Positions 34,480-48,669 of a stretch of DNA of 64,000 nt are shown here, piece by piece. Source of the DNA: Geodermatophilus sp. TF02-6 (GTDB taxonomy: Bacteria > Actinomycetota > Actinomycetes > Mycobacteriales > Geodermatophilaceae); the NCBI RefSeq assembly GCF_003319115.1, contig NZ_QOHF01000011.1, positions 98,412 through 162,411 of the forward strand, read 5' to 3'. Numbering within the stretch: the first letter of the stretch is position 1; each line of letters opens with the position of its first letter. The position numbers were made by a program, and so were the translations under genes. The notes under the pieces are model-generated. The model was not told the origin of the DNA. It made no database searches and saw only the letters and a program-made list of their open reading frames with translations.

Positions 34480-35301
34480 TCACCGGGCGTCGGGGTGCTC
34501 GTCGAGGACCGCCGCCGTCTCCGGCAGCAGCGGGCCCAGCTCGGGCAGCTCCTCGAGGCCGGCCAGCCCGAGCCGCTCGAGGAACAGCGCGGTGGTCGCG
34601 TAGAGCCCGCCGCCGGTGTCGGGGTCGCTGCCCACCTCGCGCACCAGTCCGCGGGCGAGCAGGGTGCGCATGACGCCGTCCACCCCGACGCCGCGGATCG
34701 CCGAGATCCGGGCGCGGGTGACCGGCTGCCGGTAGGCGATGACGGCGAGGGTCTCCAGCGCGGCCTGGGTCAGCCGGCTGCGCTGCCCGTCGACCAGGTG
34801 GCGCTCGACGACGGCGGCGTGCTCCTCCCGGGTGTAGAGCCGCCACCCCTCCCCCACCCGGCGCAGCGTGATGCCGGCCCGGCGGCGGTCGTAGTCGTCG
34901 GCGAGCTCGGCGAGCAGGGCCCGCACCCGGGGCACCGGGCAGCGCAGCGCCGCGGCCAGGGTGGCCTCGTCGACCGGGTCGTCCGCGACGAACAGCAGCG
35001 CCTCGAGCCCGCCGCGCAGCGCGACCGGGTCGGTCTCGGGCTCCGGACCGGGTGCCGGGTCCGGTGCGGGGACGGCGGCGACCGGCGGGGGCAGCGGCGC
35101 CGGCTCCTCGACCGGCGCCGGCTCGGCGGTCGGCGGAGGGCGCTCGGCGACCCGGGCGGCCAGCTCGGCGGCGACGGCGTCCCAGGTGGCCGGGTCCCGG
35201 GGCGCGCCGTCCGGGCCGGCCCGCTCCTCGGCCTGCTCCCGGGTGGCGGCCAGCTCCGCGGCCAGCGTCTCCCAGGAGATCGGCGGCCGCTCCTCGCTCA
35301 C
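34480..35301 (-). CDS. scpB: Segregation and condensation protein B
   Basis: The 273-residue protein is the kleisin-associated winged-helix subunit of the SMC-ScpAB condensin. A Pro/Ala-rich extension of about 95 residues precedes the ScpB domain (ALRGGLEALLFVADDPVDEA, ITLRRVGEGWRLYTR, AYRQPVTRARISAIRGVGVD). GTG at 35301 overlaps the scpA stop by four bases; the longer reading starts in scpA coding sequence. The extension is longer than in Firmicutes, which is usual for actinobacteria. Confidence 0.93.
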   Translation of the reverse strand: MSEERPPISWETLAAELAATREQAEERAGPDGAPRDPATWDAVAAELAARVAERPPPTAEPAPVEEPAPLPPPVAAVPAPDPAPGPEPETDPVALRGGLEALLFVADDPVDEATLAAALRCPVPRVRALLAELADDYDRRRAGITLRRVGEGWRLYTREEHAAVVERHLVDGQRSRLTQAALETLAVIAYRQPVTRARISAIRGVGVDGVMRTLLARGLVREVGSDPDTGGGLYATTALFLERLGLAGLEELPELGPLLPETAAVLDEHPDAR

Positions 35302-36098
35302 GTGTGCTCCCCGTCCGCGTCGTCGTCCCCGGCGGGCCGCAGCGCGACGCCGCCGGTCCACCGCACGTGCAGCTCCCCGAACGGGGTGAGCTGCTCGAAG
35401 GTCACCCGCTGCTGACGGTAGAGCTCGAGCAGGGCGAGGAACCGGGCGACCACCTCGAGGGTGTGCGCGCAGTCGGCGGTCAGCGCGCGGAAGGTGGCCG
35501 TGCCGGCGCCGAGCAGCCGGTTGCGCACCACCAGCAGCTGTTCGGCGACGCTGACCGGCGGCGCGTGCAGGTGGGCGACGCTCACCACCGGCGGCGCCGC
35601 GGGGGTGAGCGCCCGGATCGCCAGCGCGGCGAACTGCTGTGGGGTCACCCCGAGCAGCACCTCGGGCAGCAGGTCGGCGAAGCGGGGCTCGAGCGCGACG
35701 TCGCGGGGGTGGCGGCGGACGGCGTCGGCCTCCCGCTCGCGCAGGAACGCCGCCGCCTGCTTGTAGGCGCGGTACTGCAGCAGCCGGGCGAAGAGCAGGT
35801 CGCGGGCCTCGAGCAGCTCGAGGTCCTCGGCGTCCTCGACCTCGGCGGCCGGCAGCAGGCGGGCGGCCTTGAGGTCGAGCAGCGTGGCGGCGACGACGAG
35901 GAACTCGCTGGCCTGGTCGAGGTCGAGCTCGTCGCCGAGGGCGTGCAGGTGGGCGATGAACTCGTCGGTGACCCGGGAGAGGGCGATCTCGGTGACGTCG
36001 AGCTGGTGCCTGCCGATCAGCTGCAGCAGCAGGTCGAAGGGGCCCTCGAAGTTGGTCAGCCGGACGGTGAACCGCGAGTCCGCCTGCGCTCCGGTCAC
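35298..36098 (-). CDS. scpA: Segregation and condensation protein A
   Basis: The 266-residue kleisin bridges the SMC heads. The N-terminal signature FTVRLTNFEGPFDLLLQLIG (about 8-27), the HQLDVTEIALSRVTDEFIAH helix and the C-terminal winged helix (VVARFLALLELYRQQRVTFE) are typical. It is followed by overlapping scpB and preceded by a small RHH-like gene and a ParA-type ATPase, the usual actinobacterial order. Confidence 0.95.
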   Translation of the reverse strand: MTGAQADSRFTVRLTNFEGPFDLLLQLIGRHQLDVTEIALSRVTDEFIAHLHALGDELDLDQASEFLVVAATLLDLKAARLLPAAEVEDAEDLELLEARDLLFARLLQYRAYKQAAAFLREREADAVRRHPRDVALEPRFADLLPEVLLGVTPQQFAALAIRALTPAAPPVVSVAHLHAPPVSVAEQLLVVRNRLLGAGTATFRALTADCAHTLEVVARFLALLELYRQQRVTFEQLTPFGELHVRWTGGVALRPAGDDDADGEHT

Positions 36099-36190
36099 GT
36101 CGCCAGCCTAGGAGCGGTCATCGACGGGAGCCGCGGGGCTGACGCCGGTCGATCATCGGCGAACGGTCGTCCGACCCGCCGGCGACGTCG

Positions 36191-36217
36191 ACCGCTCGCC
36201 GGTGGTCGACGAGCGGT
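36191..36217 (-). terminator. Hairpin after the RHH-like gene
   Basis: ACCGCTCG and CGAGCGGT pair over 8 bp with an 11-base loop, eight bases past the stop of the gene at 36225. It may partly separate the parA-RHH unit from scpA. Confidence 0.5.
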
Positions 36218-36224
36218 GAGCGGG

Positions 36225-36731
36225 TCAGCGCTTGCGCAGCCGCTGCACCAGCACCGCGTCCGCGCCGCGCTCGGTCAGGTCGGCCAGCAGCACCGCGACG
36301 GCCTCGCGCACGATGCGGCCGCGGTCGGCGGCCACGCCGTGCTCGGCGCGCAGCGAGAGCCGGGCGCTCTCCAGCGCGAGCAGCTCCTCGGCGGAGAGGT
36401 AGACGGTGATCTTCTCGTCGTGCCGGGTGCGCTCGGTGCGCTGCGCCCGGCCGCGGGCGGGGCGGGCCGGCGCGGGTGCGGGGGCCGGGGTCCGGTAGGC
36501 GCCCAGCGGGTCGGCGTCGTCGGCGCCGCCGGGGACGAGGGTGAGCGACGCCGTCGGCTCGCCCGGGCCCTGCCCGGCCGGCGCCTCGCCCCGCCGGGCG
36601 CTCCCGCGCAGGGCCGGGGAGCTGACCGTGGCGCTGATGCTGGGCAGCTCGGTGACCTCCGGCGCCGCCGCTTCGGTGTCGGTGCGGCGGAACAGCTCGG
36701 CCGCGCCGGGCAGGACGGGTCGGCGGGTCAT
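36225..36731 (-). CDS. Ribbon-helix-helix-like protein downstream of ParA
   Basis: The 168-residue protein is disordered and Pro/Ala-rich up to about 105. It then has a compact C-terminal part, KITVYLSAEELLALESARLS followed by a helix DRGRIVREAVAVLLADL, which fits a ribbon-helix-helix DNA-binding fold. The start ATG 36731 is 58 bases after the ParA stop. A DNA-binding centromere-type partner for the adjacent ParA ATPase is a reasonable inference. No family name is recognised. Confidence 0.65.
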   Translation of the reverse strand: MTRRPVLPGAAELFRRTDTEAAAPEVTELPSISATVSSPALRGSARRGEAPAGQGPGEPTASLTLVPGGADDADPLGAYRTPAPAPAPARPARGRAQRTERTRHDEKITVYLSAEELLALESARLSLRAEHGVAADRGRIVREAVAVLLADLTERGADAVLVQRLRKR

Positions 36732-36789
36732 GCTCCCCCCTCGCCGGTGCTCGCGTGTGCGGTGCTCGCGTGTTCCCTCGCCCGCTCGG

Positions 36790-37698
36790 TCACAGTGCCA
36801 GGACCTCCTTGGCCAGGTCGCGGTAGGCGGCCGCGCCCGAGGACGTCGGCGCCCAGGTGGTGATCGGCTGGCCGGCGACGGTGGTCTCCGGGAACCGCAC
36901 GGTGCGCCCGATGACGGTCTGGAACACGGTGTCGCCGAAGGCCTCGACCACCCGGCTGAACACCTCGCGGCAGTGCACCGTCCGCGCGTCGTACATCGTG
37001 GCGAGGATCCCGGAGATCTCCAGGTCGGGGTTGAGCCGCTCCTTGACCTTCTCGATGGTGTCGACGAGCAGCGCCACACCGCGCAGCGAGAAGAACTCGC
37101 ACTCCAGCGGGATGATCACGCCCTGGGCGGCGGTCAGCGCGTTGACCGTCAGCAGGCCCAGCGAGGGCTGGCAGTCGATGAGGACGTGGTCGTAGTCGTG
37201 CCGCACGTCGGCGATCGCCCGCAGCAGCGTCTGCTCCCGGGCCACCTCGCTGACCAGCTGCACCTCGGCGGCGGACAGGTCGATGTTGCTGGGCACCAGG
37301 TCCAGGCCGGGGACGTCGGTGGGCACCCGGACGTCGGCCAGCGTGGTGTGCCGCTCCATCAGCGCGTTGTAGACGGTGCGCTCGAGCGCCTGCGCGGGCA
37401 CGCCGAGACCGACCGACAGCGCACCCTGCGGGTCGAGGTCGATGAGCAGCACCCGGCGGCCGTACTCGACGAGGGCGGCGCCCAGGTTGATGGTGGACGT
37501 CGTCTTGCCGACGCCGCCCTTCTGGTTGCACATCGCGGTGATGCGGGCGGGGCCGTGCCGGGTGAGCGGCTTGGGGTCGGGCAGGCGGCGCACGCGCGCG
37601 CGGGCGGGGTCCAGCCGCGAGGCGGCGGCGCCCATCTCGGGTCCGGGGTCGGTCGGGAGCGCGACGGCCGGGCCGGCCGCGTCCCCTCGCATCGCCAT
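36790..37698 (-). CDS. ParA-family chromosome partitioning ATPase
   Basis: The 302-residue protein has the deviant Walker A motif NQKGGVGKTTSTINLGAALV (signature lysine K60), the LLIDLDPQGALSVGLG motif and the DHVLIDCQPSLGLLTVNAL Walker B region. It matches the ParA-like ATPase upstream of scpA in mycobacteria (Rv1708), not the main oriC-linked ParA. The ATG at 37698 follows GGGGGAGGCG. With the downstream RHH-like protein and ScpAB it belongs to a chromosome organisation cluster. Confidence 0.9.
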   Translation of the reverse strand: MAMRGDAAGPAVALPTDPGPEMGAAASRLDPARARVRRLPDPKPLTRHGPARITAMCNQKGGVGKTTSTINLGAALVEYGRRVLLIDLDPQGALSVGLGVPAQALERTVYNALMERHTTLADVRVPTDVPGLDLVPSNIDLSAAEVQLVSEVAREQTLLRAIADVRHDYDHVLIDCQPSLGLLTVNALTAAQGVIIPLECEFFSLRGVALLVDTIEKVKERLNPDLEISGILATMYDARTVHCREVFSRVVEAFGDTVFQTVIGRTVRFPETTVAGQPITTWAPTSSGAAAYRDLAKEVLAL

Positions 37699-37913
37699 CG
37701 CTGTCGTCGCCTCCCCCTCGTACCCCGCCCGGCGGACGCCGGGTGCGGGCAGCCGTTCTGCCCGTGCGGGACGACCCGACGGTAGGGAGATCGACAGCGC
37801 CCACCGAGGAGGCACGCCGTGTCCCGTGTCGACTTGGCGACCAGTGACAAGCACAGCGGCGTCCGCCCCGGTCCGGACCGGCAGGATGCGCCGAGTCGTC
37901 CGCCCGGAGACTG

Positions 37914-38879
37914 TCAGACCAGCGCCCGCGGATGGCTGCTGGCGTAGACCTCGCGCAGCCGGTCGACGGTCACCAGCGTGTAGACCTGGGTGGTGGTCAC
38001 CGACGCGTGGCCGAGGAGCTCCTGCACGACGCGGACGTCGGCGCCGCCGTCGAGCAGGTGGGTGGCGAAGGAGTGCCGCAGGGTGTGCGGGGAGACCGTG
38101 TTCGCCAGCTCCCCGCCCGCCCCGCCGGCCCGCTCGGCCGCCGTCCGCAGGATGGCCCACGCGCTCTGCCGGGACAGCGACCCGCCGCGGGCGTTGAGGA
38201 ACAGCGCACCGCCGCGGGCGCCGGACCGGCCGGCCGCGGCCAGCGCCGGGCGGGCGCGCACCAGGTAGTCCTCCACCGCCCTCGACGCGTAGGAGCCGAC
38301 CGGCACGATCCGCTGCTTGCCGCCCTTGCCGGCCAGCCGCACCACCGCCTGCTGCCGGTCGAGGTCGTCGACGGCCAGCCCGACGGCCTCGGAGATGCGC
38401 GCGCCGGTGCCGTAGAGCAGCTCGAGCAGCGCCCGGTCGCGCAGCCCGCGCGGGCCCTCCAACGCGCCGGCGGCCTCGATGAGCGCGACCACCGACTCCA
38501 CCGGGACCGCCTTGGGCAACCGCCGCGCCGGCGCCGGCGGGCGCACCTCGTGCGCGACGTCGTCGGGCACCAGGCCGTCGAGCAGCGCGAAGCGGTGCAG
38601 CCCGCGGACGGCGACCACCGCCCGGGCCGCCGAGGTCGCCGACAGCGGCGGGTGCTCGTCGTCGCCGGCGCGCAGCGCGGCGAGGAAGCCGGCGACGTCG
38701 GACTCGGCGACCTCGGCCAGCCCGCGCACGCCGGCGGCCTCGAGGAAACCGGTGTAGCGGCGCAGGTCGCGCCGGTAGGAGGCGATGGTGTTGGCGGCCA
38801 GCCCCCGTTCGACGGTGAGGTGGTCGAGGTAGCCGGTGACGACGCGGTGGACGTCGGTGGTGGCGGCGGAGGTCGTCAG
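37914..38879 (-). CDS. xerD: Tyrosine recombinase XerD
   Basis: The 321-residue recombinase resolves chromosome dimers at dif with XerC. The N-terminal SAM-like domain ([20 protein letters not shown]) and the catalytic residues are complete: R in [11 protein letters not shown] in [21 protein letters not shown] and the tyrosine of TTQVYT. No ATG, GTG or TTG occurs in frame near the proper N-terminus. The best start is CTG at 38879, overlapping the ald stop (CTGA) and seven bases after GAGGAGG. Confidence 0.88.
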   Translation of the reverse strand: MTTSAATTDVHRVVTGYLDHLTVERGLAANTIASYRRDLRRYTGFLEAAGVRGLAEVAESDVAGFLAALRAGDDEHPPLSATSAARAVVAVRGLHRFALLDGLVPDDVAHEVRPPAPARRLPKAVPVESVVALIEAAGALEGPRGLRDRALLELLYGTGARISEAVGLAVDDLDRQQAVVRLAGKGGKQRIVPVGSYASRAVEDYLVRARPALAAAGRSGARGGALFLNARGGSLSRQSAWAILRTAAERAGGAGGELANTVSPHTLRHSFATHLLDGGADVRVVQELLGHASVTTTQVYTLVTVDRLREVYASSHPRALV

Positions 38880-39991
38880 GAGAGCACCTCCTCGAGCGGG
38901 ACCGCGGTCATCCCGTGGGCCTCGGCGACCTCGGCCAGCACCACGTGCCCGGCCACGACGTTCACCCCGCGGGCGAGCGCGGGGTCGGCGCGCACCGCGG
39001 CGACGGTGCCCTCGTCGGCCAGGGCCGTGACGTAGGGCAGCGTCACGTTGGTCAGCGCGTGGGTCGAGGTGTTGGGCACCGCGCCGGGCATGTTGGCCAC
39101 GCAGTAGAAGACCGACTCGTGCACGCGGAAGGTCGGCTCGTCGTGCGTGGTGGGCCGGGAGTCCTCGAAGCAGCCGCCCTGGTCCACGGCGATGTCGACC
39201 AGCACCGAGCCGGGCTTCATCTGCGCGACCAGCGCGTTGCTCACCAGCGTCGGGGCCTTGGCGCCGGGCACCAGCACGGCGCCGATGACCAGGTCGGCGT
39301 CGAGGACGGCGCGCTCGACCTCGTAGGCGTTGGAGGCCACCGTCTGCAGGTGGCCCTGGTAGATGCGGTCGGCGGCGCGCAGCTTGTCGACGTCCCGGTC
39401 CAGGACGACGACCTCGGCCTGCATGCCCAGCGCGATCGCCGCGGCGTTCATCCCCGAGACCCCGGCGCCGATGACGACGACCTTGGCCGCGTAGACCCCG
39501 GAGACGCCGCCGAGCAGCACTCCGCGGCCGCCGTGCGCCCGCTCCAGGCTGTGCGCGCCGACCTGCGGCGCCATCCGGCCGGCCACCTCGCTCATCGGCG
39601 CCAGCAGCGGCAGCGCGCCGTCCACGGTCTGCACCGTCTCGTAGGCGATGGCGGTGGTGCCGGAGGCGACGAGGGCGTCGGTGCACTCCTTCGACGCGGC
39701 CAGGTGCAGGTAGGTGAACAGCGTCTGCCCGGCGCGCAGCCGCCCGTACTCCTCGGGGACCGGCTCCTTGACCTTGAGCAGCAGGTCGGCGTCGGCCCAC
39801 ACGTCGTCGGCCGAGGCCACGATGGTCGCGCCGACGGCGGCGAAGTCGGCGTCCGGGATGGACGAGCCCTCCCCCGCGCCCTGCTCGACGAGCACCGTGT
39901 GCCCGGCCCGGACCAGCTCGGTCACCCCGGCGGGGGTGAGCGCCACCCGGTACTCCCGGTTCATGACCTCTCGGGGGACCCCGACCCGCAT
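38876..39991 (-). CDS. ald: Alanine dehydrogenase
   Basis: The 371-residue enzyme interconverts alanine and pyruvate plus ammonia with NAD. Signatures are [20 protein letters not shown] at the start, the [14 protein letters not shown] nucleotide-binding site, and [20 protein letters not shown] with the substrate region. Length is exactly typical. It is an oxygen- or carbon-regulated gene in many actinobacteria. It is translationally coupled to xerD, an unusual pairing. Confidence 0.95.
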   Translation of the reverse strand: MRVGVPREVMNREYRVALTPAGVTELVRAGHTVLVEQGAGEGSSIPDADFAAVGATIVASADDVWADADLLLKVKEPVPEEYGRLRAGQTLFTYLHLAASKECTDALVASGTTAIAYETVQTVDGALPLLAPMSEVAGRMAPQVGAHSLERAHGGRGVLLGGVSGVYAAKVVVIGAGVSGMNAAAIALGMQAEVVVLDRDVDKLRAADRIYQGHLQTVASNAYEVERAVLDADLVIGAVLVPGAKAPTLVSNALVAQMKPGSVLVDIAVDQGGCFEDSRPTTHDEPTFRVHESVFYCVANMPGAVPNTSTHALTNVTLPYVTALADEGTVAAVRADPALARGVNVVAGHVVLAEVAEAHGMTAVPLEEVLS

Positions 39992-40216
39992 CGTCCGCTC
40001 TCCTGGTCCCGGTCGGCGGCGTCCCGCGGATGGCGGGAGCCCCTCCCGTGTCGTGGGCCGCCCGGTCGGGGCCGGCCTCGCGCCGGGAGTCTAGGCGGCC
40101 GCGGGGACCGCGCCCGCGCGGAACGCGGGCCGGGTGGGTGAGCCCCGGCCGGGCCCGGGTAGGGCCGGTCCGCCGGCCAGCGGGGCCGGCCCCGCCGCCC
40201 GAACCCGGAGGACCCG

Positions 40217-40885
40217 ATGCCCCTGTACGCCCGATCCCCCGCCCTGCGGGCGCGCCAGCTCGGCGCCGACCTGGGCGTGCTGGCCTGGCTGGTCCTGTGG
40301 GTGCTCATCGCCCGCGCGGTGCACGGCGCGGTGCTGGTCCTGGCCGAGCCGGGCCGGGCGGTGGAGGACCTGGGCGCGTCGGTGGCCGACAGCATGTCCT
40401 CGGCGGCGGGGGTGGCCGGGGACGTGCCGGTGGTCGGGGACGAGCTCGCCGCCCCCTTCCGCGCGCTCGGCGACGCCGGGAGCTCGGTGGGGGGCACCGG
40501 CCAGGCCGCGCAGGACGCCGTGGGCACGCTGGCCACGGCGCTCGCCGTCGTCCTCGTCGTCCTGCCGGTGGGCTGGCTGCTGCTGCGCTGGCTGTCGTGG
40601 CGGCTGGGCTGGGCGCGCGCGGCCGGCGCGGCCGGGGCGCTGGCCACCGTCGATCCCGACGTGCTGGCCGCCCGGGCGCTGGCCACCGCCCCGCTGTCCC
40701 GGCTGGCCGCCCTCCCGCCCGGCACCGCGGCCGCCTGGCGGGCCGGTGACCCGACCGCGACCGCCGCGCTCGCCGCGGTGCAGCTGGCCCGGCTAGGGCT
40801 GCCCGTACCCGAGCCCCCGGCGCACCGGTCCGGGGCGAGCGCGCCGGGCGGGACGGACCTGAGGTCGGCGCCCGGTTCGCGTTGA
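40217..40885 (+). CDS. Membrane protein with two transmembrane segments
   Basis: This 222-residue protein has a first membrane segment at about 18-42 ([20 protein letters not shown]), a 65-residue loop rich in Ala/Gly, a second at about 105-125 ([20 protein letters not shown]) and a soluble tail of about 90 residues. It is the only plus-strand gene in this stretch of core genes. A CGGAGGACC site precedes the ATG. No family is recognised. Confidence 0.72.
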   Translation: MPLYARSPALRARQLGADLGVLAWLVLWVLIARAVHGAVLVLAEPGRAVEDLGASVADSMSSAAGVAGDVPVVGDELAAPFRALGDAGSSVGGTGQAAQDAVGTLATALAVVLVVLPVGWLLLRWLSWRLGWARAAGAAGALATVDPDVLAARALATAPLSRLAALPPGTAAAWRAGDPTATAALAAVQLARLGLPVPEPPAHRSGASAPGGTDLRSAPGSR

Positions 40886-40895
40886 GCTGCCGATG

Positions 40896-40924
40896 CCCCC
40901 TGCGACGACAGGAGTCGCAGGGGG
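40896..40924 (+). terminator. Hairpin terminator after the membrane protein gene
   Basis: CCCCCTGCGAC and GTCGCAGGGGG form a perfect 11-bp stem with a 7-base loop, 11 bases past the stop. It also faces the end of the Nudix gene, so it may serve both. Confidence 0.75.
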
Positions 40925-41089
40925 GACGCGGGGCGACCGGCACGGCGCGGAACCGGCGCCGGGACGGCCGCCGCGGCGGTGGCGGTCGGGCTGGTCGCCC
41001 TCGCCGGCCCGGCGAGCGAGGTGGCCGCGCAGGTCACCGCCGCGCGGACGACGCTCCCCCGGTCGGCCGAGCCGCCCCCTCGTCGCCGG

Positions 41090-41689
41090 TCACTCCGCGT
41101 CGGCGGGGCGCAGCCGCGGCGACGTGGCCCGCACCTGCGCCGCGGCGAGCACGCCGATGACCGCCGAGGAGTTGCGGATGCCGCCGGCGAAGACGCGGGC
41201 GACGGCCTCGGCCAGCGGCACCCGCTCCACCGTCATGTCCAGCTCCTCGTGCTCGACGACGAACCCCTCCGGCCGGTCGGCCGCGGACAGCTCCTCGGCG
41301 AGGTAGACGAGGATCTGCTCGTCGCAGAAGCCGGGCGTCGAGAAGCTGCTGGCCAGCAGCGACCAGCGCCGCGCGGCCAGGCCGGCCTCCTCGGCCAGCT
41401 CGCGCTGCGCGGTGGCCAGCGGCGCCTCGCCGTCGGCGTCGCGCAGCCCGGCCGGCAGCTCCCACAGGTACCCGCCGACCGGGTGGCGGTACTGGCGCAC
41501 CATCACGATGCGGTCCTCGTCGTCGACGGCGGCGACGCACACCGCGCCGACGTGCCGCACCACCTCGCGCACGCTGGTGCCGCCCCCGGGCATGGCGACC
41601 ACGTCGCGGTCCAGGGTGATCACCCGCCCCCGGTACAGCGTCTCGGTCTCCAGGACCTCGTACTCACCCGGGCGCGCCGGCTCCGCCAT
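41090..41689 (-). CDS. Nudix hydrolase, ADP-ribose pyrophosphatase type
   Basis: The 199-residue enzyme carries a complete Nudix box, GLRDADGEAPLATAQRELAEEAG (G-x5-E-x7-REx2EExG), preceded by MVRQYRHPVGGYLWELPAG, the pattern of ADP-ribose pyrophosphatases. It hydrolyses ADP-ribose to AMP and ribose-5-phosphate. Position next to pyrG matches mycobacterial Rv1700. The start ATG at 41689 is 40 bases after the pyrG stop. Confidence 0.9.
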   Translation of the reverse strand: MAEPARPGEYEVLETETLYRGRVITLDRDVVAMPGGGTSVREVVRHVGAVCVAAVDDEDRIVMVRQYRHPVGGYLWELPAGLRDADGEAPLATAQRELAEEAGLAARRWSLLASSFSTPGFCDEQILVYLAEELSAADRPEGFVVEHEELDMTVERVPLAEAVARVFAGGIRNSSAVIGVLAAAQVRATSPRLRPADAE

Positions 41690-41729
41690 CAGACGCCGAC
41701 CTCCCGGGGCGCGGGGTGCCCACCGGTCA

Positions 41730-45899
<4,170 letters not shown>

Positions 45900-45903
<4 letters not shown>

Positions 45904-47051
45904 CGGACGCCGTCGCCGGGCGGGCCGAGCAGCTCGCGGTAGAGGGCGACGAGTTGGCGGGCCGTGGCGGCCTCGTCCGGCCAGGTCGCTGCCCGCCGGG
46001 TGCCGGCCGCGGCCAGGCGGCGGGCGCGGGCAGGGTCGGCGAGCAGCTCGGCGACTGCGTCGGCCAGCGCCGCGGCGTCCCCCACCGGGACCAGCTCGGC
46101 GCCGCCGCCGAGCAGCTCGGGCAGGCCACCGGTGCGGGTGGCGACCAGCGGGGTGCCCGAGCGCAGCGCCTCCTGGGCGGTCAGCGACCGGGCCTCCCAG
46201 ACCGACGGCAGCACGGCGAGGTCGGCGGCGCCGAGCAGGTCGGCGACGTCCGCGCGGCGGCCGAGCAGCACCACCGGCAGCCGCTCGGCGGCGATCCGGC
46301 GGGCCAGCGCGTCGTGCAGCGGGCCGTCGCCGGCGACGGCGACCAGCGGCGGCTGCGGCAGCCGCGGGTCGGCGGCCCACCGGCCGGCGGCGTCGAGGAG
46401 GACGTCGTAGCCCTTCTGCGGGTGCAGCCGGCCCACCGCGACCACCAGCGGCCGGCCGTCGGCCAGGCCGAGCTCGGCGCGCACCGCGGCGGGCGGGCGG
46501 CTCGGGGCGGGCAGCGGCGGCGCGGAGACCGGCGCGACCCGCACGTCGCGGGCGCCTTGGCGCCAGGCGTTCGCGGCCAGGTCGGCCGACGCGGCCAGCA
46601 CGACGTCGGCGCCCCGGACGGTGGCGCGCTCGGCCAGCCGCAGCACCCCGCGCCGGGCGCCGCCGCCCTCGGGCAGCGCGTTGTGCAGCGTGAGCACCAG
46701 GGGCCGGGTGCGGTCGCGACCCAGCCGGCGGGCGGCCGCGGCGACCAGGCCGGCGCGCAGCCCGTGCGCGTGCACCAGGTCGGCGTCGGCGGTGGCCCGG
46801 CGCAGGGCGGCCACCGCGCGGGCGTCGGCCAGCGGCTGCACGCCCGCGGAGATCTCCACGGCGGCGAACCGCGCTCCCGCGCCGGTGAACCCGAACAGCT
46901 CCTCGGTCGCCGCCGGACCGCACACCCGGACCGCCGCGCCGGCCGCGCGCAGCGCCGGCAGCACCGCGCGCACGTGGGTGCCCACCCCACCGGTGCTGGT
47001 GGCCAGGACCTCGACCACCCGCCGGCCCGCCAGCGGGAGCCGCTCAGCCAC
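45900..47051 (-). CDS. GT4-family glycosyltransferase
   Basis: The 383-residue retaining GT-B enzyme has an N-terminal acceptor domain (EVLATSTGGVGTHVRAVLPA) and a nucleotide-sugar domain with VVAVGRLHPQKGYDVLLDAA and the E-x7-E motif in EARSLTAQEALRSGTP. It is cytosolic or membrane-associated and transfers a hexose to a lipid or glycan acceptor; the exact sugar is unknown. It overlaps the flippase gene by eight bases and the phosphatase-like gene by four, indicating one transcript. Confidence 0.87.
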
Positions 47052-48669
47052 CGTGCACCTCCAGCCGATCGCTGCGCCGCAGCCGGCGCACCGCCTCCAG
47101 CAGCGGGCCGCGCGCCGTCCCCATCATGACCGCCGCGGCGGCTCCCAGGGCGGCCGCCGCGGCGAGGACGCCGACCCCTCCGACGGCGAGCAGGCCGCCC
47201 CGCGGCACCGGGTCCGCGCCCAGGGCGGCGGCCACCTCCAGCCCGGCGGTGGCCCCCAGCGCGGCGGCGAGCAGGCCGGGCAGGCCGGCGCGCGCCACCC
47301 CGGCCAGCCCCGCCGGGCCCACCACCCGCGCCACGACGACCAGCAGGGTCCCCCCGGCGACGGTGACGCCGGTGGTGTGCCCGGCCGCCAGGGCCACCCC
47401 GCGGTCGGCGGCGGGCAGCACCGCGGACAGGACGACGTCGGCGGCGACCGCCAGCAGCCAGCCGCCGAGCACGCAGACCGTCGGCGCCCGCCACAGCCCG
47501 CGGGCGTAGAGCGCGCGGGTCAGCAGCGCCACCAGCCCGTACCCGGGCAGGCCGGGGGCGAAGGCGACGATCGTGTCCCGCAGCGCGGTGACCGTGCCCG
47601 GCGGCTCCCCGGCGAGGAACACCCGCGCCATCGGCCCGGACACCGCGACCAGCAGCGCCGCGGCGAGCAGCGTGGCGACACCGACGAGCACGGCGACCGG
47701 GGCCAGCGCTCGGCGGAACCCCGGCTCGTCCCCGGTCTCGGCGCGCTCGGCCAGCCCGGGGTAGGCCGAGGTGGCCAGCGGCACGGCCAGCGCCGCCCAG
47801 GGCACGAGGAACAGGGTCAGGCCGGCGGTGTAGACGACCTGGGTGCCGTCCGGGGCACCGGCGTTGGCCAGCCGGATCGCCACGGCGGCGACCAGCTGCT
47901 GCCCGGCCAGGGTGAGGACGCCGGCCAGGGCCAGCTGGCGCGCCCGCGGAGCCACACCGGTCGGGAAGCGCAGCGACGGCCGCAGGCCCAGGTGCAGCCG
48001 CCGCACCGGCACCAGCAGGCCGAGGGACAGCGCGGCCACGCCGAGCGTCGTCCCGACGGAGAGGACCAGCTCGGCCGGGGTGGACAGGTCGTCGACGTCC
48101 CGGCTGCCACCCACCCCGGCGAAGACCAGGTAGGCGGCGGCGACCACGACGCTGGACAGCAGCGGCGCCAGCGCCGGCCCGGCGAAGCGGCGGTGCGCCT
48201 GCAGCACGCCGGTGAGCACGACGCCGATGCCGTAGAGCACCACCTGCGGGGCGAACACCAGAAGGAACCGGGCGGCCAGCTCGACCTGGACCGGGTCGGC
48301 GGGACCGAGCAGCAGCCGGGCGATCGGCTCGGCCAGCAGCGCGACCAGCACCGCGAGCGGGGTGAGCACCAGCAGGCTCCACCCGAGCAGCGCCGAGGCG
48401 GTGCGGCGCACCTGCTCGCGGTCGCCGGTGGCGATGCCGCCGGCGAGCATCGGCACCACCAGGCTGGCCAGGGCGCCGCCGGCGACGACCTCGAAGACGA
48501 TGTTCGGGACGTTGTTGGCCGCCAGGTAGGTGTCCCCGGTGCTGTCGGCGCCGACGGTGTTGGTGAAGACCACCGTCCGGCCGAACCCGGCCAGCCGCGC
48601 CAGCACGGTGAGGACGGCGATCAGCGCGGCCGCGCCGGCGACGCCGGAGGCCAGCTGCCGGCGGCTCAT
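47044..48669 (-). CDS. MurJ/MviN-like lipid flippase
   Basis: The 541-residue protein has about 14 transmembrane segments and the MOP-superfamily pattern (FGRTVVFTNTVGADSTGDTY, then LVVPMLAGGI). It probably flips an undecaprenyl-linked glycan across the membrane. Actinobacteria have their main murJ elsewhere, near the origin, so this is probably a dedicated paralog. It lies between an MraY-like transferase and a GT4 enzyme, with overlapping ends on both sides. Lipid II itself cannot be excluded as its substrate. Confidence 0.85.
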   Translation of the reverse strand: MSRRQLASGVAGAAALIAVLTVLARLAGFGRTVVFTNTVGADSTGDTYLAANNVPNIVFEVVAGGALASLVVPMLAGGIATGDREQVRRTASALLGWSLLVLTPLAVLVALLAEPIARLLLGPADPVQVELAARFLLVFAPQVVLYGIGVVLTGVLQAHRRFAGPALAPLLSSVVVAAAYLVFAGVGGSRDVDDLSTPAELVLSVGTTLGVAALSLGLLVPVRRLHLGLRPSLRFPTGVAPRARQLALAGVLTLAGQQLVAAVAIRLANAGAPDGTQVVYTAGLTLFLVPWAALAVPLATSAYPGLAERAETGDEPGFRRALAPVAVLVGVATLLAAALLVAVSGPMARVFLAGEPPGTVTALRDTIVAFAPGLPGYGLVALLTRALYARGLWRAPTVCVLGGWLLAVAADVVLSAVLPAADRGVALAAGHTTGVTVAGGTLLVVVARVVGPAGLAGVARAGLPGLLAAALGATAGLEVAAALGADPVPRGGLLAVGGVGVLAAAAALGAAAAVMMGTARGPLLEAVRRLRRSDRLEVHGG

